Assembly: GCF_014066305.1 (NCBI RefSeq)
Contig: NW_023501065.1
Span: 186,001-250,000 of the forward strand
DNA length: 64,000 bases
Direction: 5' to 3'
From: Letharia columbiana
Lineage: Eukaryota; Ascomycota; Lecanoromycetes; Lecanorales; Parmeliaceae
In this document: piece after piece, positions 34,425 through 45,156 of the stretch
Numbering within the stretch: position 1 is the stretch's first letter
How the letters are laid out: the number at the start of each line of letters is the position of its first letter
The notes under the pieces: model-generated
The model's input: the letters and a program-made list of their open reading frames with translations, nothing else
Database searches by the model: none
What the model was told of the DNA's origin: nothing
Position numbers and translations under genes: made by a program

Positions 34425-35172
34425 ATGGCTACGTAGGTGTGCGCAGCCACCTTTCTATGAGACAACCTTCCCAATCCAAGCTAATTCTTTGGCCTTCGTC
34501 AGCAACATAACGTGGCACCCTTCGTCCGTCACGCACCAGGAGCGCACCACCCTTCGTGGCCAGAAAGGTTTCACGTTGTGGTTCACTGGTCTCTCCGCCA
34601 GTGGTAAATCTACTATCGCCATCGCTTTAGAGCAGCACCTCCTGCACCTGGGGCTGGCCGCCTACCGACTTGACGGGGACAATGTACGATTTGGATTGAA
34701 CAAGGACTTGGGTTTCAGCGAGACAGATCGGGGAGAGAACATTAGGAGAATTGCTGAGGTACTTTACCCTAAGTCAGTACAGTCTCGGTTGTAGTACTGA
34801 GGGTCTTGTCATTTCAAGGTCGCACTCCTTTTTTCAGATTCCTGCACTGTCGCCCTAACCTCTTTTATCTCACCATATCGGTCCGATCGCGCTCTAGCCC
34901 GGACTCTGCATGTCTCTCGATCGATCCCTTTCATAGAAGTATATGTTCACGTTCCTCTCTCCGTGGCTGAGTCGCGAGATCCGAAAGGACTATATGCAAA
35001 AGCAAGGAAAGGAGAGATCAAAGAATTTACAGGCGTGAGCGCACCGTATGAAGAACCACAGGATGCGGAAATCGTGGTCAAGAGTGGGGAGACGGGAGTA
35101 GAAGAGGCAGTAGTGCAGATAGTCAAGTATCTAGAGGAGAAGGGGTTGCTAGCCAGAGGAGACAAGACCTAA
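34425..35172 (+). CDS. met14: Adenylylsulfate (APS) kinase
   Basis: Phosphorylates APS to PAPS in sulfate assimilation, cytosolic. Three exons. A tiny first exon 34425-34432 encodes MA plus two bases of the next codon. A 70-nt intron (GTAGGT...GCTAATT...GTCAG) is followed by 34503-34758, a 60-nt intron, and 34819-35172; 205 residues. The splice restores the family opening MATNITWHP; without the 8-nt exon the gene would have no ATG. Motifs: P-loop [31 protein letters not shown] with the substrate-binding DGDN and [14 protein letters not shown], and [20 protein letters not shown]. The segment after LARTLHV is a few residues shorter than in Penicillium APS kinase. Neighbour VMA5 converges, with 98 bp between the stops. 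Confidence 0.94.
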
Positions 35173-35270
35173 GCAAACGAAGACAGCTTATCGGTCAAGA
35201 TGCCGGGTACCTTGCGGTGCATAGAGAACTAGCTCTTGGATGTTATTTACGCCACGGCAACCACTTAAAC

Positions 35271-36702
35271 CTATTGAATCTCAAACTCATAGCAAACGTA
35301 CGCCGCATAGTCTCCATCATTGCCCATGTGCCCAGCTGCTTGCATGTCTGCCGAAGTCGCAGAATCATCTTTGGCAACTCTGCCTTTCTTATCTCGACCG
35401 AAGGCGTTGCCCGCCAGGTATGAGTATGAAACGTCCAGTGAGCTTCGCGCTTTCTTTGCCAGCTTAGGTGTGGTCTATTGACAACTGAGCGTCAGTGGCG
35501 TACAATACGAGATCTGGTGTATTGGAAAGAAGCGCTGGAACTTGACATACCCGAAGTAGTCCACAAACGAATTGTAAAGGCAGCCCATAACGGAGCACTG
35601 TTTCAACGAACACTCTCAAAGCAAGCACATGGACCCAAGCCATCACAGCTTCGCCCCATGCCGTCCTCCCTAACCTCAATGCCTCACCCCAGACTTTCCT
35701 CTCATCCTTTCCCACGCGTTCTACTTCCTTCTGCTCCTCTTCCTTCCCACCCTCCTTGTACTTGAAGTCTCTTGGTGTCCACTTGCTTTCCCTGCATTTA
35801 TGGACGAATTCTGAACTATGTTTTTTGAATGTCGTAACGGCGTAAAGAGTGAACTCGTCATCGGCATCTATCAATTGAGCGGAGCGGGGCACGATCATTG
35901 GTGATATGGTCTCATAAGTCTTGAGAAAATCTTTGGTGATCGTGTTGGGCACAGCAATTAGGTGGGTTTCGAGGTACTCGGAATTCTGGATCACAAGGGA
36001 AGGGTCGACGATTGCTGTAAGAGATTTATTGGAAAGGTTGCCACTACAAGAAGTTGTCATTCTCTCTACCTGGCTCGGAAGCGGGAAAGGGAGCTTTACG
36101 TCTGCTTTCTTTGTAATGTGGTGAGAGAGGTCTTGACCTGATTATACTGGTTGTACTTGTTCTTGACGTCGTTGTCGATGCTGGAGATCTCCTGTATGCA
36201 AGATCAGTATTAAAGAGAGCTCATTCGTTCATTGTAATTTCCAGGTACCTTCTGAAGCGTAACAACGACTTCACCCAGGGGTTTGTCTGCTCGGTATTTG
36301 ACTTTGTTCCAATGAAAGGACTTCAGATATTGTTCGGCAGGCTCTGACTCCCACGTCAGCAGCTGTAGTAAGGGTTCGGGTTCGGTATCGCATTCTCCTA
36401 CTGTCATTGACAGTTTTCTGCTGTGAGATCTTCTCCTCATCGCCCTCTAGTATATTTCTCAGCGAGTCTCCCACCTTGCCCACTACAGCCTCGCAACCTT
36501 GCGCCAACTTGGCCAAGTCATCCGCCTGTTGTACTAGAGCATCTAGAGTACCAATTTTGAATTCAGGTATCTGGAAAGGGAAGACGGTCGCGTAATCAGT
36601 TGTCACAGCTGATCGTAAAGCTGTGAGAGCTTCGTCGTGGTCATTACTGGGGGAGATTGAGGTTGGTAATGAAACCAAAAGGTACTTGAGACCTTTTGAC
36701 AT
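35271..36702 (-). CDS. VMA5: V-type proton ATPase subunit C
   Basis: Peripheral-stalk subunit that links V1 to V0 in the vacuolar proton pump. Five exons: 36702-36402, 36343-36249, 36191-36100, 36043-35551, 35474-35271; introns of 58, 57, 56 and 76 nt; all phases close; 394 residues, matching the usual 392. It starts MSKGLKYLLVSLPTS. Exon joins give VNDKPAEQYLKSFHWNKVKY, EISSIDNDVKNKYNQYNQVK and TGNLSNKSLTAIVDPSLV. The middle has the conserved TKDFLKTYETISPMIVPRSA. The end reads VLRYGLPLQFVCGLLR then TTPKLAKKARSSLD, YLAGNAFGRDKKGR and YAAYVCYEFEIQ. No lesion. Works in the same compartments as the CLC exchanger at 4-7 kb. Confidence 0.95.
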
Positions 36703-37377
36703 GTTATGACCAGAAAGTTAAGATTTGGGTAAGAATTTAGAATCATTCGCAGGCAGAGGGGGAGGATTTTGGAGTTTCATGAGCTTGCCACCCACGACTC
36801 TTGGCACTAGAAGAGCCCCAGGCTCGGTTCGCAATCACCTAGAGCTCGCCGCCCTAGCACCCGAGCGCGGGCGACAGGGGTGCCTAATTTGCGTGACGGA
36901 CATAACGTGGGGTGAGCAATGGTGCTCCGAACGTTGCACCTATTCACAGGAGGTAGAAAATGGCTTCCACCCACGACTTGCCTATATGTACCTCTATTCT
37001 AGTGTCCCTCCTCCTTCTTACTCAATTTGCTCCCACCAGCGCTTGGGTGAGGGCTAATGAGCAGCCGGGGTTTTCCACGACTCTGTTTTCGGCTTCCATG
37101 TAGCCGTTTTCTGCTCCTCTTTTGAGGTTCCGTGTCCGATACCCTCATTGCTTCACATGTATCGTAAAAGTGCCCTTACAAACCCTCTGCGGTCTGCGAC
37201 AAAGGCAGAAAACACTGGATCTGCGAAAACTTGAAAGCCTGGGATAAGAAAGCGATAGGTATAATTTTACGAACACTGAAGGTGACGGCGCAAAATCGCT
37301 TTGTAGTAGCTAATCAATTTGCCTTAGGCTATCGAAGCGTGGTCGGATAACATCAAGGACAAGTGGTCTAGAGACAC
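36703..37377. other. Intergenic, promoter of VMA5 and left border of the accessory locus
   Basis: 675 bp with no supported gene; the frame 36725-37057 is unrecognised. Confidence 0.4.
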
Positions 37378-37379
37378 TT

Positions 37380-38433
37380 GTGGAAGAGAGCGACTTCGAG
37401 ACCAAGGTTGAAGACGAGGCTACATTGCGCAGCTATATACGCCCTACTCGTCTCTCGCAACGACAGCTCAATTCGCATCCAGCGTTTATGGTTGACAGTA
37501 GCTTTGGTCAACAGTTTGAGGCTATCCGAAAAGACCGCGACCGTGAATTTGATCATTCCGTGGGGCTGCATTGCTTCTGTGGCCGGCGCGATGAGGGTTG
37601 GACGATCGGCTGTGGTGGTTGTAAAGGGCGGCAACATGGCCGGCGCGTAGGACTTAAGAAGGAAGACAGCGATTGTATTGGGAATCATGCCTGCAAGACC
37701 TGCACGGAGACGAAGGGCATGCGTACGACATGGCTTGTGCTGTGCAGTACTCTAAATTGCAAGGAGTAATTTGCCTGTCCTGCAAGTCTCAGCTTCATTT
37801 CAGTGCGCGCGGTGTGTTAGTACGAGGTCCCAAGCCCGGCTGACTGGAGAAAGAGACCAAAGCCTGGTTTGCCACAACGTGCAAGCAGCAAGCAATGGTT
37901 TTATCTTTCCTGAGGTCACCGAGAAATGTTACATTACGCAGGATTCAGCCTCTAAAGGCAAACTGTGCCTTAGCAAAGAGGTGACCCCTTCCGCGTCACT
38001 CCTTCAGTGGCAGCAGGACAGAAATGTCTAGTCGATTCAACGCATGCGGAGAATTGAGAGAACGCTCCTTATAAAAAGGGAAAAGTTCCGGAATTCTGAG
38101 AGGTTGTCGAGCTGCACGGGTCTCGAGTTTCTTCATGGCCTCAGGCTTTCCTTTAGTGACTGGCTCGGGGAAGCAGAGGCTGAAACGATGGCGTCTCTGG
38201 AAGGAGTAGCAAGATGCGGCATTCACTATCGAAGAGAATGCCTTGCACAATCTTCATTGCCTCAGGATAGAACTAAAATCTGTGCTATCCTGCTTCAAAA
38301 GCTCCGCTGTTGTGAGGAGCAGTGGCGAAGAGCCTTCGATAAAGGCCGTGGTCTGGATACGCTAAGTGTTCCGTCATTGACTAAGGGAGTGTCATGCGAT
38401 CATTCGACAGCGCCCTATCAAGTGCCCTCGTGA
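37380..38433 (+). pseudogene. Broken gene, part 1: PHD-like finger region
   Basis: Left part of a degraded plus-strand locus. The open frame 37380-37769 contains CFCGRRDEGWTIGCGGCK followed by GRQHGRRVG. This is the C-x-C, G-x-x-I-x-C-x-x-C, Q-H spacing of a PHD finger, with the Cys after the His replaced by Arg, and a later CIGNHACKTC. The frame then stops. Sense-like frames continue at 37771-38031 and 38044-38433 (the latter WLGEAEAETMASLEGVARCG), each in a different frame. No intron set joined them convincingly. The role, if the ancestor was intact, would be chromatin-type histone-tail reading; that is inference from a diverged finger. Confidence 0.35.
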
Positions 38434-38840
38434 ATGGCCGAACGGTGCTTACACGTACTGCAATACCTGGCTTATGAACAATTTAGGACCGAGATTCTTG
38501 GTCTCCGGAAGCGTTCTAAGCGACCACTCTAGCAGCATACTTAATCTTACTTGAGGGAAGTAGGTTTATTACACAGGCCGATCTAGAATGCAGTGCTACA
38601 GTTTGGTTGAACTTCAAAAGGACCTACTGTAGACAGTCCACGCGGTTCACCTCAGTACCTCGGTTTACTTCGCTTCCAAAGCTGATGCGCGCCCGATTTG
38701 CTGCGTCGCAGCATTCAATGTATGTATGGATTGCATTCAATGCACTGCCTGCAAGGTAACTCTTATTTCGACGGAGGTATAGGGACTGGCCTCTGTATCT
38801 GGGCCATTTGAAGCAGCTTATACCTGAAACGGCTAGCATT
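38434..38840. other. Non-coding gap inside the broken locus
   Basis: About 400 bp with dense stops in all plus-strand frames. Nothing recognised. Confidence 0.3.
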
Positions 38841-39610
38841 CCATACAAGCAATACATTGAGGACTGGAATTCATCCACCCGAAGACTGCAAAAGTATCTA
38901 TCATCGCAACACACACATCCGCCCTCTCTTGAGTATTGCAGTCTCGCGTCACGGTCTGGAGGCTAAAAAGATTCCAACGAGTGGCAATTGGTCAAAGACA
39001 ATGCACAACGGACCGATCTCTTCAGCTTATTTGGGACATAGCCGATGAACATCGCAGTATATTTGATCCGCTAATGAAGGCAATTGAGAGTGGGTGTTGT
39101 GTTGCAGATGCTTGCGTCGACCTAATCATATTGATGCGTGGTAGAGGGAAAGTCCAGTTTGGTTGGTCTGAAGAAGAGCTCTACATACTTACAGTCGAAG
39201 ATCTCATGTCGGTCCTTCCAGGAAAAACGCTTAGCGCCATAACGATGTACCGAATCATGAAGATGGCCGCGCCCGATAACGAAAATCTGTCCGTGTTACC
39301 TCCGGTGATGGTGACTGCTTGGGCCCGTGATCCCAAGAACCCATGCTTTGTCCAGCGCATCAAAGACTATTTCGAATTCAGAGACACAGCCTCGACAACG
39401 GTCTATATCTTGCCGACCCGAATCCAGGAATCGACATCGTTAGCAGTCTGTTCGCTGACGGCAACCTATTGCATTGCTCTGTTAGTCCGCCTTGAAAGAA
39501 CCTTATGCGATTTCAAAAAAAAACTGAAACATCTCTTTGCCACTCTCTGCCCGAAAGGCTATTTGCCGAATCGATTCCATGAGTTTCCTCTCACGTTCGC
39601 GAAGGGTTGA
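38841..39610 (+). pseudogene. Broken gene, part 2: Ulp1 (C48)-like segment
   Basis: A frame reading LIPETASIPYKQYIEDWNSS runs to about 38965, and a second takes over up to 39610. The second reads FGWSEEELYILTVEDLMSVL, PGKTLSAITMYRIMKMAAPD, VLPPVMVTAWARDPKNPCFV and STTVYILPTRIQ followed by LAVCSLTA. The layout (a 'lpgk-L..iTMy' start, then a hydrophobic-ILP strand and a V-x-L-x-V strand) resembles the SUMO-protease fold. However, the catalytic His-Trp expected after the ILP strand is not present, and no Asp or Cys of the triad can be placed. I treat it as a dead Ulp1-like domain or an unrelated family. A clear stop at 39608-39610 ends the frame. Confidence 0.35.
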
Positions 39611-40130
39611 TGGGTCAAAGATGCTGGAGCGCTCCTACTTGGGGTGTTCTGTGCCACCACAGGGATTAGAGGAATGGCAGAATTTGTAGAATACGGAATG
39701 CTAGATCAAACAGATCCCCTCTATTATGACATAGAGTCAATCCGTCTGGCAAGCATTTGGCACTTCGATGCAGTCCGTGAAAATAGAACATGCTTCTGAC
39801 GAAGAAATTGTAGCAGAAGACTCTCAGGTACAAACCGATTCTCAATCCAACGAAGACAGCGAAAGTTATTGGTCAATGGACTGTGAGACTAGTGTGGACA
39901 GAGCGAGTAACGAAGACGAGGAACTTGCCGGGTCTGAAAGCGAAGGTGCTGAAGATTTGACAGGCACTTGGGATTAGTTTCAGAATATTGATATGAACAA
40001 TGACCAGGCGGCTGAGTCGCTTATGAGAAATGCCATTACTGAGGCCGAACGACTCTATTTCGAATCAACTGAGAATGAAGCCAATATCTTGACCGTCATT
40101 AGATAGGAATGAGAATGATCAATTTGGTAA
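39611..40130 (+). other. Acidic short open frame and flank
   Basis: Frame 39768-39977 encodes 69 residues that are over one third Asp/Glu (EDSQVQTDSQSNEDSESYWS), typical of a disordered linker. It probably belongs to the same broken locus, but there is no domain to confirm it. Confidence 0.25.
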
Positions 40131-41575
40131 GCCAAAAATTTGCAGTTACGGAGATAGACTGGCCTGCGTTCCACCTCTAGCCGTTCTACGAATACACGGA
40201 GACCGAGCACCATTCAACGCTTTCAAAAATGGTACCTTGAAATCATAACTAACATAGCGGTTCTAATGCTTGCTATTCGATCATGGAAGCGACATCAAGC
40301 TACTTCTGTAGGATTGTTTTTAGTTATCGTCGTGAATGCTCGTGACGAGTCCAGAAAACGATTGCTCGGACTACTTACGCATCCTAAAGTTCTACCATGG
40401 GAGATTCAGTATCTGTTTGGAAGAGGTGACTAGACATGGGATATGCTAGATCATCTTCAACGGATCAACTTCGAGAATCCTGGGTCCATTGGCGAGCAAA
40501 CATCATGGTACCTTGGAGTCTCTCATACTCCGGATGACGATGGTAATTCTACCAACCTGTACAACGGTAGTGCAGGGAGCATAGTCCCTCTCCATGGACT
40601 TGTTGGCGAAGCAAGAAGAATAGCCCATGACCATTAAGGCGTGCTTAGCTTGGGCTATGAAGAAATCTGTCGACGGAAAAAAGAAAGAGCAGTGAAGTCT
40701 TGCTCTTCGGTGCTTTTCATTCACGAAAAATGGCTACCCCGGAGCTAAGTTTTTTTTTGGTTCTCAGTAGCGCGTTATCCTATCATTACAACTCGGCGTC
40801 TGAGAGCTGTCACCCAGACATTCGTCGTGCTCTCGGAAACTGCGAACATGATAATCCTTGGAACTCTATACAGAGGCGAGAAACACTTACCCTGAGCATC
40901 TATGGGCAGTCTTGCAAGGATGTGTCAGGACATCACAACGCATCTGCAGCCCCAACAGCTGCCGCAACCTCAGTGGGTTGGTACGAACAAGTTACTACAT
41001 ATATATCAGAGGTCCGATCGTGCCTGGGAGATTTTCCCAAATGCCCCTAGCATGGCAAATTGGCCGGTACTACACCAAGTTCTTTATGACCATTGGCAAC
41101 AAAGAGGCGCATGGATTCTCTCTCAAAAGGAGTGCAATGGATTTCTGTCAGCTATGGGATCCTCTAAGTGTTGCGGAGCTACAACCAAAAACTTGTACTG
41201 GCAACTATTGAATGATCACGGCGAGAGATACGAGGGAGACTATTGTGCTTGGCTCAGGAGGCTCGCCATCTTGTGGATAGCCATCATACAGCAAGCCGAA
41301 GAGCTAGATCTCGTCCGTGGCCCGCACGAAGGGCTATATGAGCTAGGAATAGGTGGTCTCAGCTGGCATTATATGTATCTCTGTTGTGGCGCAGAGGCTA
41401 GCACCTGTCGACATCCGCCACCTCTGTCTCGTGCAAAATTGCCTAGATATCTTTCAGAGGAAATCTAGTCGCCACTTCAATAAGAAGATACTCTGTCAAT
41501 CTGACTGGGACCGTCTAAAAGGTGATTTCTTTGCTCTGATCTTCATTGTTATCGTCATGCTTACTGTCTTCTAAT
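40131..41575 (+). other. Unrecognised sense-like frames of the broken locus
   Basis: Overlapping plus-strand frames at 40443-40637, 40700-41050 and 40902-41468. The longest (188 residues) has ordered-looking text such as NLYWQLLNDHGERYEGDYCA and RRLAILWIAIIQQAEELD, which suggests real former coding sequence. No family is recognised and no start or splice scheme could be settled. Confidence 0.3.
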
Positions 41576-41735
41576 TGGGTTGCCAAGGCACTTCGGCCAG
41601 AAAAGGCGAAAGAAAATAACTAAATTTGATCTCACAAGGGTAAAAGAGCAGGTCCAACCACTGTCCTTTAATGCACACGAATATTCAATGCAAGCATACA
41701 TTACAAAGTAACGATGCTCAATCTATGCTCAATCT

Positions 41736-42610
41736 ATGCTCAAGCTACTAGAGCGGTTCCTGCCAGGACGATTCGCTGTTAGTGAAGACTTCGTGTGCCC
41801 TTTACCACCAGAACACACCCAGGATGACTTCGATCTCCTTGAACGCCACAAGTACGGCAAAAGTGAGACGAATGAGGCCGAAACTTCACAAGCCGAGAGA
41901 GCCCCCAGGCCTAAGGTTCTCAAAAGAGCAAGCGTCGCGGAAACAAAATCGCCGGAACCTATGTTTACGTCCTCTCAGGAACCTCCAATCATGTTCTCGA
42001 AGGTTGAGCCCTTGGGGTTTATAACGAAGTGGCGCTGTCCAAAGTGTAAAGTCCTCTAAAAGGCAAGTATTCCCAGCTCATTGGCCATGAATCCGATTGC
42101 AAGGGCAGACGTCAGAGCTGTAGGGAACTTGACATCCCTTGCAATTTAATCCAGGGAGCGTGGGCGTGCAGCAAATGCAAGAGCCAATGCATGGCATGTC
42201 ACGGGCGCCCAGGCTCCAAGTACGAGCATCCTCAACTTCGCTGTCCGCAATGTGGGTCACTAGATAAATGGGGTCATCTTCGAAAGCATGTGCCACACTG
42301 TGTGGGCAAGTGCAAGCAGTGTGACGAACGTGGTGTTCCTCGTCGTTCTACTAAGGGTTGCCGCGGCGTTGCTTGTGCTATTTGTATCAAGGATGAATTG
42401 GTGTGTAGCGGCCGCAAAGTGGTACGTAGCGGCCCCAAGGCTAGAAGATTGGAACCTGTGCACGACGTGAGAGCCAAATGTTTCACACCCGGGTTACTAT
42501 GTACCTGCGGTCATGCAAGGGGAAATGCAAACGGTGTAATGGACATGGGGTTGCTTGTATTTGGAGTCCAGTACGGAATAGATGCGTCTATTGTAGAGAA
42601 CGCCGGGTAG
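41736..42610 (+). pseudogene. Broken gene, part 3: tandem C2HC-type zinc fingers
   Basis: Frame 41736-42059 (acidic, Glu/Ser-rich) ends in KWRCPKCKVL and a TAA. One frame over, the text continues KGKYSQLIGHESDCKGR, so a finger of the form C-x2-C-x(12-14)-H-x4-C is split by the stop. From 42191 an intact second copy reads RCPQCGSLDKWGHLRKHVPHC. More Cys pairs follow: CSKCKSQCMAC between the fingers and GKCKQCDERG, CAICIKDELVC after them. The two fingers are plainly paralogous. The frame ends at 42608-42610. It probably forms the C-terminus of the same locus as the PHD-like and Ulp1-like parts. Nucleic-acid or protein binding is inferred from the Cys/His spacing only. Confidence 0.4.
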
Positions 42611-42762
42611 CCCAGAAAGTAGGAGGAAATTGACTGCAAGTTCGATTTTTTCATGGGCCCAGTTTAGTAGACAGAATTGAACAACATCATCCTGGCCTAC
42701 TAAGCTTCACAATCTCGTCCAACATTAGCCCGCTGCTCGAAGCTCATCCATCCCACAGCATC

Positions 42763-43057
42763 TCATCTCAGTCGTCTTGCTTCACGTTCAGATTCGAGTA
42801 GGCGAAGAATATCATCTTCACGGACTAAAGCTAATCAGTATCTTGTTCTACATTGAGGATTGTAACATACCAGGTCCCTTAACATTCCTGATAATACTGC
42901 GCGTCATGAATTCGACACGGACTTGACTTACGCCGCCACGAGAACCTGAGTATTATGTAAATACAGACCACAGCTGTTTTAAAGTTGAGTATGCACCTGT
43001 ACGGCCAAGCACTCTAGTCACCTTCACAAGCTTGACTGGAATCTTTGAAGAATCCAT
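42763..43057 (-). CDS. RPS28: 40S ribosomal protein S28 (eS28) with a 3-residue internal deletion
   Basis: Small-subunit protein at the mRNA exit and E-site region. Three small exons: 43057-42997, 42945-42871, 42824-42763; introns of 51 and 46 nt; all phases close; 65 residues. Reading: MDSSKIPVKLVKVTRVLGRT, then GSRGGVSQVRVEFMTRSIIR, then NVKGPVREDDIL and LLESEREARRLR. The ancestral fungal form is 68 residues with two Asp and one more residue between EFM and TRS; here ATG is followed directly by ACG CGC, an in-frame loss of 9 bases. All else is near identical to the family. No frame is long enough to show this gene in a simple scan. It lies antisense just after the broken zinc-finger locus. 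Confidence 0.9.
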
Positions 43058-44345
43058 TGCAGATGATAGGGGTTGTGCAGAAAGTTGGACAAGTGAAGAT
43101 TCTGTGTTGAATTTTTTTCTCTTTTGTGGTGTGTGTGTGGGATGAAGAGATTATGTAGCGAAAATCAGGGAAACACGCAGACCCAATTTGGAGAGGTCGT
43201 CAAGCTCGACAGAGTACGGTAGGCTGAGATTTTGAACTTTCTCTGAGTTTGCATCGAGGAGAAAGTGGTCAGTTCAAACCGGACGGTTTTGTTGCTACCT
43301 TACTTTTGACTGCCTACTCCGGCCCACAGCCTTACTCGAGTACCGAGACTTAGGTAAGGTAGCCGAAGCACCAGCCCTGTGACATCCTAATCAGACGCCC
43401 AGGAATAGGAAGTGGGGAGATAGGCAGGAAGAAGAAGGTCACCGCAGATGACTTTCGCCGACTGTGGGATACATTCGACTCCATGACCGTTGAGAAACCG
43501 GATGCCGAAACTACAAGGAGGACCAGTATGGTGATACAGGAAATATGGAAAAGGTAGGATCGAATTGATTCCCGTAAATGCTTCAGTTATGCCCAGCAAC
43601 GTCAGCTGTTGTTGCGATATGATCAGAAAAGAAGACCTTTCGCAGTGTACAAAGGGGGACTGTATGGCCTTTTTTGAGACCTCACTCCATGGTCTCACCC
43701 GAGTCGCGCGATTTACCGCGGCAACTCACCTTGATCTGTCCTCTTGGCGAAGTGTAAACTTCTTTTCCGAGCGCAACATCATTTCAAGGTCGCTTTGAAA
43801 GCGAATGTTCGTGGGGTGAGGAACGCTTTTGAGATAACGAGCATGAAGTCTGGGATTTTTGTTTAGGCAGTTTCCTGTCTATGCCTCTGGAAGTGCATAG
43901 TATCTGCGGACTCTAGATTATCTATAATCTTTGGCTCGCTTCACGGAGCCCTTCTGCTGAAAACAAAGTGCTCTCAACAGGAAACCTAGCGTGACAGTTG
44001 CTGCCTTTTAACATCATAGACACCTGTCATCGTTGCATCTTCGGGGTTCTAGGGTTTGGGAAGTGGATCCTCAGAGTTGCGCTGTTAAACTGCAATGTGG
44101 TTTGTGCTCCAGCCCAAGATCGATGATGTTCATACCCGTGCAGAGGGCCCAACACTATTGGATGGATCACCAGGACATTTGTCATACCACTGTTGCTTCC
44201 AAGACTCTTCGCAGCCGGGTCGGATTGATAACCGCAGCCGATGTTGAAGCATGGCTGTTTCCATGAAACCTGACGCCTTACTTCAGGCACTCAGCCATTG
44301 AAATACTGGTCATTTGTTTTGATTCGCGAACAATTTTGGTAATGA
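43058..44345. other. Intergenic, with one Cys/His fragment
   Basis: Promoter of RPS28 at the left, including an exact TAGGTAAGGTA (43351-43361). A plus-strand frame at 44033-44266 is described separately. Otherwise nothing recognised. Confidence 0.4.
44033..44266 (+). other. Possible zinc-binding gene fragment
   Basis: 77 codons reading VWEVDPQSCAVKLQCGLCSS and later YWMDHQDIC. The C-x2-C then W-x2-H-x3-C spacing resembles single zinc-binding units found in fungal multi-domain proteins, and it recalls the fingers at 42.0-42.4 kb. There is no ATG and no partner exon, so it may be a relic of the same broken locus. Confidence 0.25.
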
Positions 44346-45156
44346 CTAAAACTCTGTGAGCAGTATATCCCAAGTGCAGAAGCTGTCAACGGTGAGTAGA
44401 GCACGTACTTTTGCATATTTTGGCTCGATGAACAAGCCTTCAGCCTCGACCAGCAGTTTTCCGGGCTCTACTGTGTCTCCTAGCAGCTCTATCCTTCCCT
44501 TCACCCAAACTTTCCTGCCTTCAACCTTCGTCATTTCTGCTTTCAGTACCACGTATGACCCTGCAGGTGCCGGATTACGATAATTGATATTCAGATTCGC
44601 GGTTACCCCAATCTTGTTCGGCAGCGCTGAAAATCCACATCTCGCAAGTCCCTCATCCAGCAGTGTCGCTAGCAAGCCTCCGTGAATTATACCAACGTGT
44701 CCGCAAAGATCTGTGCTGAGATATGATATAGATAGAAGACTCTTGCCCTCCTCGAGAAAGACTAGTGGCGGAACCGGTATTCTGCCAGGGCCAATCAATG
44801 TGGCTGCTGTTAAGCTATGCTTGCGTTGGGACTCCGGGTACCGCAAATGCGGCCGCGACTCCGTCCAAGCTGAATTCGCACGTAGGGATCGAGACAATGG
44901 ATGGCTGTTGATGTATTCGTTGATCCCAGCGGCAACGTCATCAGCTGTGTGGTATAAGGCCACGGAATCTGCATCTGTGGGAGCTGATATGAGAGCGACG
45001 ATTGATGCGATGGCCGGCGCCGTGGCAAGGAGGAAGCCTGCGGATGTAAAGAAGATAGAGAAGGCGGAGATTGTAAAGATCCGACGGACACGGGCACGTC
45101 GGAGGCTTGACGAAGACGACGCTGCACACCGCGGTCAGAATCGGCTTTGAGATCAT
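44346..45156 (-). CDS. Hotdog-fold (4HBT) thioesterase, N-terminus with frame problem
   Basis: Acyl-CoA thioesterase of the PaaI/THEM4-like type, probably mitochondrial or membrane-attached given the hydrophobic N-terminus. The body is one open frame down to 44346: LISAPTDADSVALYHTADDV, then ESRPHLRYPESQRKHSL, GPGRIPVPPLVFLEEGKSLL and DLCGHVGIIHGGLLATLLDE. The last has the HGG and acidic residue of the active site, followed by NKIGVTANLNINYRNPAP. Upstream the same frame reads IFTISAFSIFFTSAGFLLAT but has no ATG before a stop. The natural start is ATG 45156 (MISKPILTAV) one frame away, so a base is gained or lost around 45100-45135. Alternatively a 52-nt intron (GTCCGT...CCGCAG) removes that piece. 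A GTACGT donor near the 3' end could extend the protein beyond 44346. Confidence 0.75.
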
